This document shows, in pieces, positions 1-13,300 of a stretch of DNA of 64,000 nucleotides. The translations under genes and the position numbers were made by a program. Location of the stretch: NCBI GenBank assembly GCA_033675265.1, contig JAUJYZ010000125.1, positions 640,501 to 704,500 of the forward strand, given 5' to 3'. The stretch's first letter is position 1, and every line of letters starts with the position of its first letter. The stretch comes from Actinostola sp. cb2023. Lineage: Eukaryota; Cnidaria; Anthozoa; Actiniaria; Actinostolidae. Below the pieces are notes generated by a model. The model ran no database searches, had not been told where the DNA came from, and saw only the letters and a list, made by a program, of their open reading frames with translations.

Positions 1-157
1 AGTATAAATAAAGTTTCAGTTACCGGTTAAGTGGAAAGTGCCCTGAGACACTGTGTGTGTCGTGAAGTTTCCATGTCTCCAATCTTTTTAGGCAATAGTG
101 TGATTTCTAATCATCGAATGTAAGGGGCGAAAATTTACCAGTTCGTTGAATGTAAAT

Positions 158-311
158 GGTAACTAGTGAGTACACTAGTATGGGCTGCGTCGGTGTATAT
201 GATAAATATCAATGGTTAAAGGGAATCTTTAACACCGTAAAAAAGAGTACTTAACTTTACTGACGTTTCGAGCTTTAGCCCTTGGTTGGAGTAAGAGGAA
301 TGGGTAAATCG
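158..311. repeat. Dispersed repeat remnant
   Basis: About 40 bp near 158-200 (motif ACTAGTATGGGCTGCGTCGG) recurs almost unchanged at 50782-50822. The next part (225-250, AACACCGTAAAAAAGAG) recurs in reverse complement near 50966-50985. On the minus strand, 262-292 contains GGGCTAAAGCTCGAAACGTC. This resembles the stem II-GAAAC part of hammerhead motifs known from Penelope-like elements, but the CUGANGA core is not intact. It is best read as an old retroelement fragment. Confidence 0.4.
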
Positions 312-342
312 GTACAGGTCGTTTAAACTGTAAGCACGAAGG

Positions 343-381
343 ACGAAGATAAACAAACAAACAAACACACAAACAAACAAT
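343..381. repeat. AAAC-type microsatellite
   Basis: Short run of AAAC units with a few interruptions. No gene is seen in the 1-900 stretch around it. Confidence 0.8.
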
Positions 382-899
382 TTGGTTTAATTGGTGCTGG
401 TGCTAACCTAAGCCTATAACAACTAACACTATACAAAGGACATTGCTCAAGCATCAACTAACATTCCTGTTATTTTCAATTTCGTTTTCGTTTAATTCCT
501 TGCTCGATTCACCTAAATTTCCTTCAAAATCTCAAATGCTTTTGCTCTCGCTCACTCGATCTTCGACTCATTTTACCCACAATGCTTAAGGAACTAACAT
601 ATCAACAGACGAAACTGGAGACTGTTTTCTAGTAACTATCAACCAAGTCCTGCCGAGCCTTTACACGACGACAATGACTGTTGTGTAGGTTCCCATGGCA
701 ACCATCGACCAGATCGAACGTATAAGTGAGTGTAGACCTGGAGGTGCTGGTGTGATTTGTAGGGGGTTTTAATATGAGAATTCGTGCAACTTTGTTTGGT
801 GAAAAGTGGTTTGTCTTGATTGTGTAAACTCAAAATTGATATTTCAAAACAATGAAATAAATGAACAAAATCCAACCATTAAACCTCACCTCCTGAAAT

Positions 900-1412
900 T
901 GTTCGTTCGTTTATTCGTGTATTCGTTCATTAGTTCGTCCGTCCATTGTTTCGTTTGTTTGTTCGTGTATTCGTTCGTTCGTCCAGTGATTCGTTTGTTT
1001 GTTCGTTTATTCGTTCGTTCGTCCAGTGGTTCGTTTGTTTGTTCGTTTATTCGTGTATTCGTTCGTTCGTCCATTGGTTCGTTTGTTTGTTCGTGTATTC
1101 GTTCGTTCGTCCAGTGGTTCGTTTGTTTGTTCGTTTATCAGTCGTGTATTCGTTCGTTCGTCCAGTGGTTCGTTTGTTTGTTCGTGTATTCGTTCGTTCA
1201 TCCAGTGGTTCGTTTGTTCGTTCGTTTATTCGTGTATTCGTTCGTTCATCCAGTGGTTCGTTTGTTTGTTCGTTTATTCGTGTATTCGTTCGTTCATCCA
1301 GTGGTTCGTTTGTTTGTTCGTTTATTCGTGTATTCGTTCGTTCGTCCAGTGGTTCGTTTGTTTGTTCGTTTATCAGTCGTGTATTCGTTCGTTCGTTCAT
1401 CCTTCTCAGTGG
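900..1412. repeat. GTTC/GTTT-rich minisatellite
   Basis: Tandem array of roughly 40-60 bp units built from GTTCGTTT, GTTTATTC and GTCCAGTG words. It stays open in all three forward frames and in reverse frames, so the long ORFs across it (rich in SFVRLFV-type or ERTNKRTN-type residues) are repeat artefacts. It lies just 5' of the candidate terminal exon at 1538, so it is probably intronic. Confidence 0.85.
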
Positions 1413-1537
1413 CGGTCCGTCCGTCCGTCGTCCGTTCATTCATTTCAAATGTGATGAGGTTTACATTATCAAGGCCACAAACAGCTTCAAACACCACAAG
1501 AACAAGTTTTTAAACTTCTCTATTCCTATTGTTTCAG

Positions 1538-1709
1538 GTATAAAAAGCCAGAACCCGAAGAAGGAGAGATGGGCTTACGTCTACCGTTCTCTGATGGTTA
1601 CAGGCCCATCGCTACGAGCGATACCTCTGACGCCTACGTCTCCGAGGGGGGTATTCATGGGAAGTACTCTGAACGAAGCAACAAAGAATTTATTGCCGAA
1701 GATTTTTAG
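1538..1709 (+). CDS. Terminal exon of unidentified gene (5' part off window)
   Basis: A pyrimidine-rich acceptor (ATTGTTTCAG) precedes an open frame starting at 1539 that encodes 56 residues and ends at TAG 1707-1709. The peptide is hydrophilic and acidic: it starts YKKPEPEEGEMGL, contains DGYRPIATSDTSDAYVSEGG and ends FIAEDF. This looks like a cytoplasmic C-terminal tail, for example of a membrane protein, but no family is recognised. Codon quality is unlike the neighbouring minisatellite. AATAAA motifs follow at 2432 and near 2532. The exon start depends on the upstream phase, which cannot be seen. It could also be a chance ORF. Confidence 0.5.
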
Positions 1710-3471
1710 TTGACGATCTTCAATCACAATCAAAATTATACTTAGTTACTATATAGTGGTAGGCACTCTAAATATTGGAAGATAGAGAGCTTGTAAAAAC
1801 ACTTCTCACACTTTTATATAATAACATATAAATTGGCCAGTTGAGTCTCTGGACATTTTGTATAGCACGGGGGATGTAGAACATTACTTCAAAGCGGGCT
1901 TTTGATTAATAATATTTTGGAAGAGACAGTGATTATTACTATTTTCATTCCTTCACAATCACTTTTATAATGACAAAATTGTTAAAAATATTGCGTTTGT
2001 TTAAATTACTGACTAGCCATTTCTATAGTTTTATGGCATAAAGAAAAGCAGCACTACCCTCTCTTGGTGATGCCCTAGGGCTATATATAGGCTAGATGCC
2101 TTGCACGATTTCCCAGTTTGGGAGATAAGAATCTCTATCTTTGGGCCAGGTTCATCCACACTTGTGGGACTTTTAGAACAAGCACTGCAGCGATGCGCAA
2201 GCGCAGTGAACCATTTAACTGTCGTGTCAGTGATTGTGTTGACTGGCCCAGTTTTAGGTCGCATGATAATTTATAGCGTTGGGATTTTTGTTACGGTACA
2301 ATTAATTACGTGTTCAACTTTTGTATCATGAAAGAATGTTGATTTTCTATTCTAAAAGTTGTTAAAAATCTTACTAACAAAGTGCGGTCGTACTAATTTA
2401 AGGGCAATGGTGGTAATAATAGAAATGTAAAAATAAAGTTTTACAATCTTTTTTTATATTATACGTGTTCATTATACTGATAACTTATAAACACTAACTC
2501 TTGCTGTATTGATTTACATAATCTAATACTAAATAAAGATTAAAACATTATACTGATGTAATGATCAAAGACGATCAAATGGAAATTTGACGATCGAACA
2601 TGATTCAGAATAAAAGCGTATTTTTATATCTAAAGTGCATGGCTTATTTCCTTATTGCTTTGGTTTAGTAATTTGTTTTATTGTTGTTACATTGGATTCT
2701 ATGACTAGGAGGGATTAGAAATGGTCAGGTCTTCGTGTAGCTACACAAAAGTCCTGGCTATTGTTCCTTGTCGTTCTATGTATTGTTTTTACATATATAA
2801 AAAAAACCCAGCCAGGACAATTTGTGCAGCAACACGAAGACCTTGCCCTAGAAATGCCATTAAGGTATACCCCTCGGGCCGTGTTACTGGAATATTAAAC
2901 GCGCGCTCTTCAAATTACCTTCGTAATATTTGGTTCCACATATGCAAAGAATTTCCAAGTTTTAAAATCAGTTGGAAATTATTTCCAATTTTCCAACGAA
3001 TTTCCACGGTTTGAAGTGCGCGTGCGTTGTTTTCCAGTGGATTGACTGATCGAGCTATGGCCGATATTCAACATCTGCCTGTATATAACCCTTCACTTCT
3101 ATAAAGCTACAAGGTTCAATCGAACAGAGAATGCACAGTTTCCAAGGGGAGCTTGTTCTCAGTCTGTAAGCATTCTTTTGTTTGACTGATGTGTGGTTCA
3201 CAGCGAGGGGCGGAGGGCACACGTGTTCCCTAGACACTCATTGCCTCGAACTAATATTTGAACTGCCGTTCTCTATCTAATCTCTCTAGTTCAGTGAAAA
3301 CTACAGATTGTTTACTTCCAAGACTGGCCATACCCAACGGCTCCTCCCTCCCATGATTATTTAGTCAACTTTTTGCCGCGCGACGCTCATTTTGGACGAG
3401 AAGGGCCTGGATCAACGTGCTTCTGATTCTGCGCAGTAGCATTATCACCCAACACAAAACAAGCAACGAAC
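1710..3471. other. Intergenic, no gene seen
   Basis: AT-rich sequence between the first terminal exon and PAN3. It holds possible poly(A) signals (AATAAA at 2432-2437 and again near 2532) and the hairpin at 2727-2843. The short ORFs here show no domain or splice support. Confidence 0.6.
2727..2843. repeat. Imperfect inverted repeat / hairpin
   Basis: Arms 2727-2759 (begins AGGTCTTCGTGTAGC) and 2810-2843 (ends AACACGAAGACCT) are reverse complements of about 33 bp with a few mismatches, around a 50-bp loop. It could be a tiny foldback element or a transcribed hairpin. Confidence 0.7.
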
Positions 3472-3507
3472 ATGGCGGCCTACTGTAAACGAAGAGACGT
3501 TCTTTAA
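3472..3507 (+). promoter_or_regulatory. PAN3 5' UTR uORF / ATGGCGGC start-site motif
   Basis: An ATG in the context AACATGGCGGCC opens an 11-codon frame ending TAA. It lies 86 bp before the PAN3 start and in another frame. The AANATGGCGGC word resembles the YY1-type element often found at animal transcription starts. If it lies in the mRNA it acts as a short uORF; otherwise it marks the core promoter. Confidence 0.4.
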
Positions 3508-3557
3508 CCTTCAATTTAGCTTGTTTTGTTCATTTAGATCCTGCAGATGATCAAGTT

Positions 3558-6500
3558 ATGAATCCTTCTGGACCTGGTGGTGGCTTTCGACCTGTAAAGC
3601 CTACGTTATGTCGATATTTTAGCGCTAATGGATATTGCTTTTATGGCGATCAATGCCAGTTTATGCACGCTAAACCTGCGAATGAAAACAGGCAAGGTAC
3701 GTTGTAAACACTCCATTCTGCTGCTGTACACGACTCCGGAAGGCTATTGCCTGTATTTGGTATCATTGTGTGGTGTTTGTTTGTTAAACTTGAACGTGAT
3801 CGTGCGATCTGATTGCCCAACGAAACGTAGTTAGTTGTACTTAAAACTTAGGTCACCGATTCTTTACGTTATATTCCATCAACACACAGTTCCACTAAAA
3901 ACCCAACTTCCCAACAACAAAAAGACACCTTACTTGCAAAAGTTCTCTTCTGATGTCTTTCTCTTTCTTTGAAGTTGCATTTTTGTGGCCTTACTTTTTG
4001 GATTGTGTAAGTGATTTTCAAGTTTTCGGCGGGTAATGACTTTTTCTGGTGTTCGCCCCGAGGCGTTGAACAACTTGTTTACCCGAAAAAAGGTTATTCG
4101 TTTTCGAAAACAAATAAAATCGAGTGAGCGTTGTTTTCCAAGTTTATCTTCCTTGAACAGTCTATTATTGTCCAGATCAATAACCTCGAAGTCCCAAACA
4201 AGTCTTATAGTGTTTTTTTTGTGTGCGTGAAGGAAGCACGTTCAGTAATTTTCAGTGAGAAAATTCAGAAATTTTCCACGGGGTTAAAAATCAATAAAGT
4301 ACATTAATAAAATTAGTGCACTGCAATCCTTTTTACCAAATGATTCGTCAATAAAATATGTTTTTAACTGTTTTTACATAAGTAGTTGTGCTTTTTTTCC
4401 ATAATGGAATGAAAATGAATTCCTAAATGGAAAGAAAGAGCAAGAATTCTGTTAACCCAAATTAGTTAATATATGATAAACTGGGTAAAATTCTTATTAT
4501 CTAGACAGCATACTGGGACAGAATGCATTTTTTATATTAAAACTCAAACATGAATATGTAGTATATTTCTCTTTGTTTCTAAAAAAGCAATACTTAATAT
4601 TTATTTTTGTTTTTTTAGGAAATTCGTTCCATAGAAGTTCGTCAACGCCAGTTTTTACATCGAGTAATGGGCCCGTTGGACCCCCAAGCCATAGAGGCTT
4701 TAAAAGTGGCAACCCCATGAATCAGCCACCTCCAACACAAGAAAATATGATTCATAACTTTGCTGGCCTTTCTTTTGCAACAAAGGTACTGTATAATAAT
4801 AATAATAATTTAATACTTATACATGTACACTGTATATCAAGTTCACAATCACTTATATGGTTGTGTTCTTGCAGTAGTTGCATGTAGATCTTGCCATAGA
4901 GTCAGAAGTACATGTAACTACATAACTACATGCACAATTGAGAAAGTTCATGCTAGTGTATATCACAACAGGGGCGGATCCAGGTTTTTGTCAAACAGGG
5001 GGTTGTGTTGCGGCCGTTGTGTTGTGTGAGCGGCAAAGCCGCAAACTACTAGGGGGGTGTGCTCCCCCATAAAATTTTGAAATCTACAAGCTCTAAAATG
5101 CAATTTTTAGAGATCTGGAGTTGTTTTATTAACACAACAAAACTCAATTTTCAGTAAAATTTTGAGTTTATTGGACATCCAACAAAGATGCTTGGAAGAG
5201 TCTTATTTGGTGAGCTTACAAGTATGAAGGCTTCACATACGTTTTTGACGCTAAAAACGGCAGGTTCTTTCTGCTATCAGTCAAACCGGCCTCGAAGTCG
5301 AACGGTCGTGTAAACAGTATGAATGAATTATATTATTCTTACGAGGGAGAGAGCTGAAAGTGCAAGAGAGACCTACGGACAGACATATCTATACAAGCGG
5401 TATTAAAAAATATCCATAGGGGGGGTTGCAACCCCCAGAACCCTCCCCCTGGATCCGCCCCTGCACAATACCTTTATATGTATATAAAGTAGAATCCTGT
5501 TAACTCGAACTCTCAAGGGAAATGGAAAATTGTTCGAGTTAGAGGGGAGTTCGAGTTAACAGGGTTCTACTGTATCTAAATTATATATTTCATATATTTC
5601 ATATTTAAGTGTCGCCGATTAGTATATCTCATGATAAGCTAGAAGAAGTTGACACATTAATAAAGTTTATGTTATGTTGTATAGAGCAAAATTAAAACAT
5701 CATTAATCCACCATATTTATTCAAGAATATTCTAAGTATTTTATATGGACATGTGCACAATAGGACATACATGTACAGAGTGTTTGGTTTTCACTCAACA
5801 ACTATAGACTACATGACAGTGAGGTAGAATCCAGGGAAGTTGTCGCTCGTTTCTCACTCTCAGAAGAAATACCCCTGGGAACAAATTCTGTTGGAACTTG
5901 TTCCAGAAGTCACAATTCAATATGGTGGCTGTCGTATACAAACCAGAATATACTTGATACTGATTGGTCGACCTTCCTAGGTCAACCAATCAGGAAGGTC
6001 GACCAATCAGAAACAATATTAATTTTGACTTCTGGAACAAGTTCCAACAGACTTCATTCCCAGGGGTACTTCTTTTCAGAGCAAGAAACAAGTATAATAT
6101 AACCCTGGGTTCCTGAGGATGGAAGTAATTGTGAATAGCATAGCTTTGGTGTCTGTACACAATCAGTTTTTATCACAATAATCTTTGTAGACAGGTAACC
6201 AACCAAGCAAGGTGTTATTCTATCTTATTACAGGGCCAAGTTCCTCAAAGTGGTCCTATTCCTCCTGGGCCAATGCATAATAGCCATACATCACCACTTT
6301 CTCCAACGAAAAAGTCATTTGGTTCATCACTAGCACCGGGTGGGCCAGTATCACCCTTACATTCACCTAAACCAGTCAATTCATCCAAGCCTAAATCGTC
6401 ATTGGCTCAAGCTCCATATGAGTTCCTGCCAAATACGACAGTAAGTATGGAACTTCAAGTGTATTGGCTAGTTCTGGGAACAACAGTCCCTTTTCGAGTT

Positions 6501-7268
6501 CACGGATACCGCTGTAAAACCACTGTAATGTGGAACCTCTACATAACAGACATCTATTACAGTTGATTTCACATTACTTTACCACGCCATGTTGCGAAGT
6601 TGGTTGTCAAATTCCGAAGTACGTTGTGAAGTTCGCAACTACGTTGCCAATTAGCCAATCAACTTGCGAAGTTCAAATCCTAGTTCCCAACTTGCTCCCG
6701 AATGAAGTTCAGAACTTCGATCAAACACGAGGTTTCAGTATGTTGACAGAACTCGAAAATTTGACATTTAGTACAATTAGGAATACATACTAATACTAAA
6801 AGCTGAAATAAGTTCTAAACGTGTAGTTTCCCATGCCAAAATGCTAAGAATAGACCTGTCAAACGTCGACAATCCGATGTCAAACGAAGCCGCCACCGCC
6901 GTTTGAAACTAGAAACGAACAACCATCAAAATAGTTTGTATTCTATCTCCGACCGAATACAAATCATTTTCAAACTAAATTACATTACACATGTAACCAA
7001 GTCATTACAGGATGAAGTATCTCGTTTATTTGCTATAGTACAGTTTTTGTTTTACATTTTGATATATATATACGAAGAACAGACCAGTAAATTTTTACGT
7101 GAAGAGATTGCTAGAGATACCTTCGAGTGGTATCACCTTACTATGCACCTGATTATTTAGAATATATTTAGAATATATTGTAAATAATTAGAGTCCATAT
7201 ATATATTTTAATAGTATTTTTACTCGGGCCCTTCCGAAGGAAGCCCGAGTTATAAAATGGGTTTTTCG

Positions 7269-7303
<35 letters not shown>

Positions 7304-10300
7304 TTTCGGTCAAAGAATGAAGAAAGTATGCGACGTACTGTATTTAATCGTATCGAGTTTCAAGATTACTCAGCAGATAAGAAAAAACAAACGACACACA
7401 GGACTCAAGTAGATTTGAATCTTAGTTTTGAAAGCAGCTGTAGATCTTCAAGCTATTAAAAGGTCAGGATTCTAGTTCATCGTTCAATGACTAGAAGTGG
7501 TAGAAGGACTAGAAGCTCGCTTAAAATATATTTAACAAAAACAAACGTGAGGGCGTTATCAGAACCATCTGACCTATGCAACCTCCAGACGTATCATGTA
7601 CGTACTCACCCGACACATAGTCTCCCTCGTCACTCAACTGTCACTGATTGTCATGACGTCAGAGAAATGATATTGTATTGAAGAAGATGTCCTTGTTTTA
7701 TTCGACGTTCGAACCGTAACTCGAACCCGAACTCGAACTCGATTCCAAACTCGACGTTTCGGGATCTGAAGCTAGAGAGCGGGCCTTTACACGAACTCAT
7801 CAAAATCAAATCAATTGAACTCAAAGTCAAAAGGTAATCAAATGAACTCAAAGTCAAAGGCAAATCAAATGAACTCGACACATACATGTATATACATAGT
7901 CTCCCTCGTCACGCAACTGTCAGTCATTGTCAGGTCTCTCCTCACGCAACTGACATTGTCCTTGTCATAAGCCCGAGTGTACGCTCATTGAGCGTCTTGT
8001 TATTTATATATATATATACAATTTTATGTATTTTATTATATTTATTTGTTTATCTTTTTTGTTGGGAGATATCCTCGATAGGGCCACCCTATTCAGCGGC
8101 CACCCTCTTCAGTACCTCTGATATCTCCTATTCTTTCATTGTATTGATATTGATGTATTAATATTAATGAATAAAGTATTATATTATAGTTATGAGTACT
8201 TGGGAGATATCCTCGATAGGGTTAACCTCTGATATCTCCTTTCACTGTATTGATGTATTAATATTAATGAATAAAGTATTATAATATTATAGTTATGAGT
8301 ACTTGGGAGATATCCTCGATAGGGTTAACCTCTGATATCTCCTTTCATTGTATTGATATTGATTTATTAATATTAATGAATGAATAAAGTATTATTATTA
8401 TTAAAATTATACCCATTAATTCCCTATGGTACACCATAACACCGTGTTCACGGGCACCGCCCTAACACAACATGTACATTCCATCTCGTTAGAAAATACA
8501 TTTACGTTATACAGTTGATTGCAAATAGTAGTACAATTTTCGAGTTCTGTCCAGATTCTCAAACTTCGTGTTTGATCGAAGTTCTGAAGTTCTGTGGCAA
8601 GCAAGTTGGGAACTAGATTTGAACTTCGCAAGTTGATTGGCTAATTGGCAACGTAGTTGCGAACTTCACAACGTACTTCGGAATTTCACAACCAACTTCG
8701 CAACACGGCGCGGTAAAGTAATTTGAAATCAACTTTAAGCGGCCACCCTCTATTCAGCGGCCACCGTCTATTCAGCAGCCACCTTCTATTCAGCAGCCAC
8801 CCTCTATTCAGCGGCCACCCTCTATTCAGCGGCCACCCTCTATTCAGCAGCCACCCTCTGTTAAGCGGCCACCCTCTATTCAGCAGCCACCCTCTATTCA
8901 GCGGCCACCCTCTATTCAGCAGCCACCCTCTATTCAGCAGCCACCCTCTATTCAGCAGCCACCTTCTGTTAAGCGGCCACCCTCTGTTCAGTAGCCACCC
9001 TCTATTCAGCGGCCACCCTCTGTTCAGTAGCCACCCTCTATTCAGCAGCCACCCTCTGTTCAGTAGCCACCCTCTATTCAGCGGCCACCCTCTATTCAGG
9101 CAGCCACCCTCTATTCAGCGGCCACCCTTCTGTTCAGCGGCCACCCTCTATTCAGCAGCCACCTTCTATTAAGCGGCCACCCTCTATTCAGCAGCCACCC
9201 TCTATTCAGCGGCCACCCTCTATTCAACAGCCACCTTCTGTTAAGCGGCCACCCTCTATTCAGCAGCCACCCTCTATTCAGCAGCCACCCTCTATTCAGC
9301 GGCCACCCTCTATTCAGCAGCCACCCTCTATTCAGCGGCCACCCTCTATTCAGCAGCCACCCTCTATTCAGCGGCCACCCTCTATTCAGCAGCCACCCTC
9401 TATTCAGCAGCCACCCTCTATTCAGCAGCCACCCTCTATTTCAGCGGCCACCCTCTATTCAGCGGCCACCCTCTATTCAGCAGCCACCCTCTATTCAGCG
9501 GCCACCCTCTATTCAGCAGCCACCCTCTAATCAGCGGCCACCCTCTATTCAGCAGCCACCTTCTATTCTGTTCAGCCACCCTCTGTTCAGCGGGCCACCT
9601 CTATTATTCAGCGGCCACCCTCTATTCAGCGGCCACCCTCTGATTCAGCGGCCACCCTCTGTTCAGCGGCCACCCTATATTCAGCGGCCACCCTCTATTC
9701 AGAGGGTGTTTGGAGTTTCATACCTTCATAGTTGGTATTCCCTGTGGACGAAGAAACCTCACAGGCAAAGGCTTGGACTAAATCTCTAATGTACGAAACT
9801 CCAAAAAGAAGTTATTTACACTTCCAGTTGATGTTGCCTTCATAGATTTTGTACAGCTCAAACTCCCTAATTTTATAGCCAGGACAGTTGCTGGCTACTA
9901 CTGAGAACATGTGGATGCTATATACCAAGCTCTTATGGAGCTCTGAATGCTTTGAAAACAAAGAGGTTCTATCTTTGTGCAAATACAGTGTCCATGTATT
10001 CTGGACTATGGGCAATCGATCTTTTACAGTTGCAGCCCCAACCTTATGGAATGATCTACATATAGCACTACGTAATGAGACCAATTTTACTATAAGATCT
10101 TTCAAATAGTCTGCTGATTTACCATGCAGAACTTTAAAAGTCATAGTTATCAACTCCGAACATTGGCCTCATTTTCAGAACCATCCTTCCCATCAACAAC
10201 AACAACCATTCAATCCAGAGTCTATAGATGGCACCATGTACTTCTATCCTCAACGAAACCACAATCAACCATCAGTGGTAAGAGTAAGCTACCCTGTCAA

Positions 10301-13300
10301 TGATCACAACTACTGTCGATATCATGGTATTTTTGTTTCTTGCAGATCCTTCCTTCATACCATGCTGTAGTTAGCGAGCCTGCACATCTTGCTCATCTAC
10401 AAAACAACCAAACAAGGAACAATGCTTTCTCCATGTCAGCTCAGTTGAGACAGGTGTGTTGTACAGTACATTCAATAAAGAGTATAGTGGAACCCAATTA
10501 ATATGGACAGTAAAGGGACATGCAAAACTGTGTGTGTTATCTGTGTGTCTGTGTGTCCGCATTAAGTGTCCGCATTAAACAGGCTTTCATATATACACTG
10601 ACATATGGGTTTTTCGTCGGGACAAATAAAACTGTCCATAATTAAGCTGGTGTCTATAGAGCGGGGTTCACTATATTAAGTATATTAATACTTGTTTGTA
10701 AAATGATGCAGTGGCCATGTTGGCAATACAAACAAGAGAAGCTAACCAGGAATGCTCACATGATGTCACATGCAAACCTGGCAGCAATCATGGCAGCTTC
10801 TCAAACCTTTTCCATTAACATGTAGTTTTGTCTATTTACATATATCATTTTAGGAACTCATGAATCAACATGCTTTAAGTATGGCACATCTTGATCCAGA
10901 TGACCCTAGTAAGTACTATGGTTTACAACATACTTAAGTTGTTTACATATGAGCGGGAAACCTACAATGTACGATACAGAGTTACGGTCACGGTACAGAA
11001 TCGAAGATATCTATTCAACCAATCACAGCGTGCAATCTCATTGCTCAACCAATCAGAATGCTTGGACATGGCATGGTCACAGCACCATCACTGCACGGCA
11101 TGTACTGTACCGTAACTACATGTACTTGAATCCCACTCATATGAAAACGATTGTATAACTATACCATTTTATGTTTACATGGTACTGGACGAATTCAAGA
11201 GTGGTGCATTTTAGTCCTATTTGTAAGGCCGATCTGTGTTACCTGAACAAGTTTTAGACACATTATCAGTGCATTTTTTGTACCGAGTGTGAACAGTACT
11301 ACAACTGGAGATTAAAAGTGAGGGATCTGTGTAAATGCCGCACCTGTTCTGTTACTGATCTTGAATTCACTGGGAACAATGAACTTTGTAAATATAGCCT
11401 AAGTCAATAATGTAGGTTTCCCACACACAAGTCTATGCTGAGGTACAATGTACATTGTATGCCCAGGGGGGTACTCCATTACGCAAAAACAAATTCGTAA
11501 CCCCCAAAAAGTCCAATTTTTCTCCGCATAAAATCGAGAACGGTAGGATATCATTTTTATAAACCCCAAAAAAAGTCCTTGCCAAAATCTTTATATCAAA
11601 AAAAGTCCATCAGAAAATTGATAACCCCCAAAAAGTCCCAAGCTGCGAATTTCAAACCCCAAAAAGGTCTTCGCACCTCCCTGTCACTGATACCCCTGAG
11701 TACCCCCCCCCCCCCCCTGGGCATGTATGTATGTGCTATAAACATTCTGTAGATGGCTAACACTGATGTTTGTTTCTTTTGACTGTTCAGGTGTACCCAA
11801 GGAAGTTGACAACTATCATTCTCTGTGTCCTTTGGAACCGCTGGATACACCAACAGATCAGGTAAAACTGGTGGAAAATGTTATCTACATCTACTGTCAG
11901 CAAAAAATCTATTACATAATGTACAGTCAGAGGTTATACTTAGTTATAAATAATAATAATACCTAGACATACATGTACAGTCGACTCTCTACTTTATGGA
12001 AAAGCAGTGCAGCAGATGAAGGTGTCTGCCTTAGAGAGAGTAAATATAAAACAGTGCAGCAGGGACCAGACAAAGGTGTCTGTCCTCAGGAGGTGTCCAG
12101 CTTAGCTGGGTGTCCATCTAGAGAGAGTTGACCATACTTGTTTATGTGCAGTGTACCAAATTGTATTTAATATATAGTTTATCTTTGGATCCTTAACCCT
12201 TGTTCTGCCGTGTACTTTACTGGTTGACTGACTCACTGCCAGTTATTTTCTCAAATTTCATAGCATTGCTTTTAAAAATTACTCTAAAATCAGCAATTGC
12301 TGGAATACCCACCAAACTTTTGCTTCTGCTTCGGCTTCTATCGCATTAAAATATTCTACAGCTTATTCTATATCTTCGAGTTCGAAACCCTCACAATTTT
12401 CTCTGATAAAGTAGATATATATCAAAATCATTCCTTGCCATTTTGCTCGAAGCGTATTCGGCCGTATTGCATTACAAAACACTTCTAAACATTCGTTTAA
12501 AAATCATTTTATTGCACAATATAATTCTTAAGATAAAGTATATCATCTTTGTTTCAAAGTTTGTAAGTCAAAAAACACATAGGAAAGCTAATTCTACGAA
12601 CAAAGTACAAAATAAGTTACGAACGTCACACATACCTATCGTAACGGCGGCCATGTTTACTCGGAGCTCGTGGCATTACACCACATTCGATCGCCTGTAG
12701 CGTATTATTAATCACGTGTACAAATCCATAAAAATGATTGGCTGGTTCTCTTATGTTTAATCAATGCTTGGGGCAAAGATCACGCAAATTCCTGCACGTG
12801 CGTTCGAGATTTTTACGTTAATATATGTGCATACATTAAAAACGAGTATACTCGTCTTTGGCAGTGAGAAACATGATACCGGAAACGAGATAACTCGTCT
12901 TTGGCAGGACAAGGGTTAAGGTGTGGTAACACAAGTAACAAAATTGTGTAACTTGTCACACAACATTGTTCAGATTGTTGCGTTGCAAGTTGCAGAGCAA
13001 TGTTTCTCGTATTACCATCGTTCGCGCAACTTGTCGCACAACAAATTAAATTTTCGGCGTTGCAGGTTGCAAAACTTTGTTGCATGAAGTAGAAAGGGCT
13101 TCTATTTTGCACAACCTATTTTGCACAACAAAGTTTTGCAACCTGCAACACGAAAATGTGTTGCGTGACAAGTTGCGCGAACGATGGTAATACGAGAAAC
13201 ATTGCTCTGCAACTTGCAACGCAACAATGTTGCGCGACAAGTTGCACGATTTTGTTGCCCGTATTACTGCACCTTTAATAATATTGTTGTTCTACTTTTA

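Larger units (their letters stand above)
6561..8734. mobile_element. 2.2-kb element with ~200-bp TIRs (PAN3 intron 3), Harbinger-like
   Basis: The left arm 6561-~6760 starts AGTTGATTTCACATTAC and is the reverse complement of ~8525-8734 apart from scattered changes. The arms repeat AACTTCGCAA words. Flanks are TTA(C) on the left and TTA on the right, compatible with a PIF/Harbinger TTA duplication with one extra base. The interior has no transposase; it holds a TAG microsatellite, a hairpin near 7227-7253 and a tandem repeat at 8063-8400. Confidence 0.7.

Noticed and set aside
806..1713. Overlapping long ORFs rich in SFVRLFV or ERTNKRTN residues
   Set aside because: They come from the frame-neutral GTTC minisatellite; several frames on both strands are open at once.
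8723..9172. ORF of FSSHPLFSGHP repeats
   Set aside because: It is the 18-bp minisatellite inside a PAN3 intron, broken by indels, with no start context or splice support.
9812..10153. Minus-strand ORF resembling an RT segment (VLHGKSADYLKDL)
   Set aside because: The plus-strand match to the RT C-terminus is longer and ends with a stop at the expected place; the minus-strand likeness is taken as chance.
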